31,410 nucleotides of DNA. Origin: a virus. The translations under genes were made by a program, and so were the position numbers. The notes below the pieces were generated by a model. That model was given only the letters and a program-made list of their open reading frames with translations. It ran no database searches and was not told the DNA's origin. Numbering within the stretch: position 1 is the first letter of the stretch; each line of letters begins with the position of its first letter. Location of the stretch: the IMG/VR virus record IMGVR_UViG_3300042935_000525, positions 1-31,410 of that record; one strand, 5' to 3'. Shown here piece by piece: positions 31,337 to 31,410 of the stretch.

Positions 31337-31410
31337 ATGGCAGTTGATTTTTGGTCGCCATCATATAGAGCATCTTCAAGCGACCTAACGGTTGCTATAT
31401 CCCCGCTTGG
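31337..31410 (+). CDS. start of a further gene (partial)
   Basis: ATG 31337 opens a frame running to the window edge: MAVDFWSPSYRASSSDLTVA and on. AGGGG lies 11 bases upstream. A two-codon frame ATG TCC TAA (31329-31336), which has closer spacing to AGGGG, ends just before this ATG. The 92 bases between this gene and the reverse-strand gene hold an AT-rich region with TACAAT (31291-31296), a possible promoter. The function cannot be told from 24 codons. Confidence 0.45.
   Translation, partial: MAVDFWSPSYRASSSDLTVAISPL

Overview
This window is part of the genome of a dsDNA tailed bacteriophage. It contains a large terminase, long collagen-like and glycine-rich tail-fibre genes, an M15 cell-wall peptidase, holin-like membrane proteins, and many tightly packed small genes that mostly overlap by 1-8 bases (TAATG and ATGA junctions). 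The phage itself cannot be named from the sequence. The host is probably a moderate- or low-GC actinobacterium. That is inferred mainly from a repeated signal: at 12 genes a TANNNT -10 box sits exactly six bases before the start codon, with no ribosome-binding site. This is the layout of leaderless mRNA promoters, which are common in Actinobacteria.

Layout. (1) 1-4296: a run of small genes, many beginning with variants of a short tag (MAAxExINWDQF, MSAxExLSxxxF, MALxPDQF, MPRLDGQQF). Recognisable bodies are a ParB-like fold, two GNAT acetyltransferases, an Arr-like ADP-ribosyltransferase and an R-S-ExE ADP-ribosyltransferase. (2) 4311-8686: a DUF115-like protein, an intergenic region with a palindromic operator and a good promoter, then a second batch of tagged effectors (a second R-S-ExE enzyme, a second Arr-like protein, a second ParB-like protein), an FmdB zinc ribbon, a small membrane protein, a reverse-strand methyltransferase, a 52-residue protein divergent from it, and an HDxxGH protein. 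(3) 8700-21106: a structured leader and the tail-fibre/adhesin block: a two-repeat tail protein, two collagen-like fibres, four glycine-rich proteins, small accessory proteins with one decayed copy, then a methyltransferase and a glycosyltransferase. (4) 21111-25518: a Cys-rich protein, a small Cys-cluster protein, the M15 peptidase, a KTSC-domain protein, small unknowns and the large terminase. (5) 25565-31410: unknown phage proteins, a holin-like protein, a small DNA-binding protein, a metallophosphoesterase, a proteasome-like Ntn hydrolase with its active-site residues, a second membrane protein, a reverse-strand zinc-knuckle protein and the start of a further gene.

How the parts may work together. 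The tagged genes in regions 1 and 2 look like a set of host-takeover effectors (ADP-ribosylation, acetylation, ParB-like activity) sharing a short linear motif. The same motif type lies at the C-terminus of a 455-residue protein near the terminase and of a 119-residue protein. I propose, as inference, that it is a docking or packaging tag, possibly for proteins carried in the capsid and injected with the DNA as with T4 Alt. The Thr-rich Gly-X-Thr collagen repeats next to a glycosyltransferase and a methyltransferase suggest O-glycosylated fibres, by analogy with BclA of Bacillus spores. I saw no tRNA or rRNA gene, CRISPR array, integrase or insertion sequence, but these were judged by eye only.
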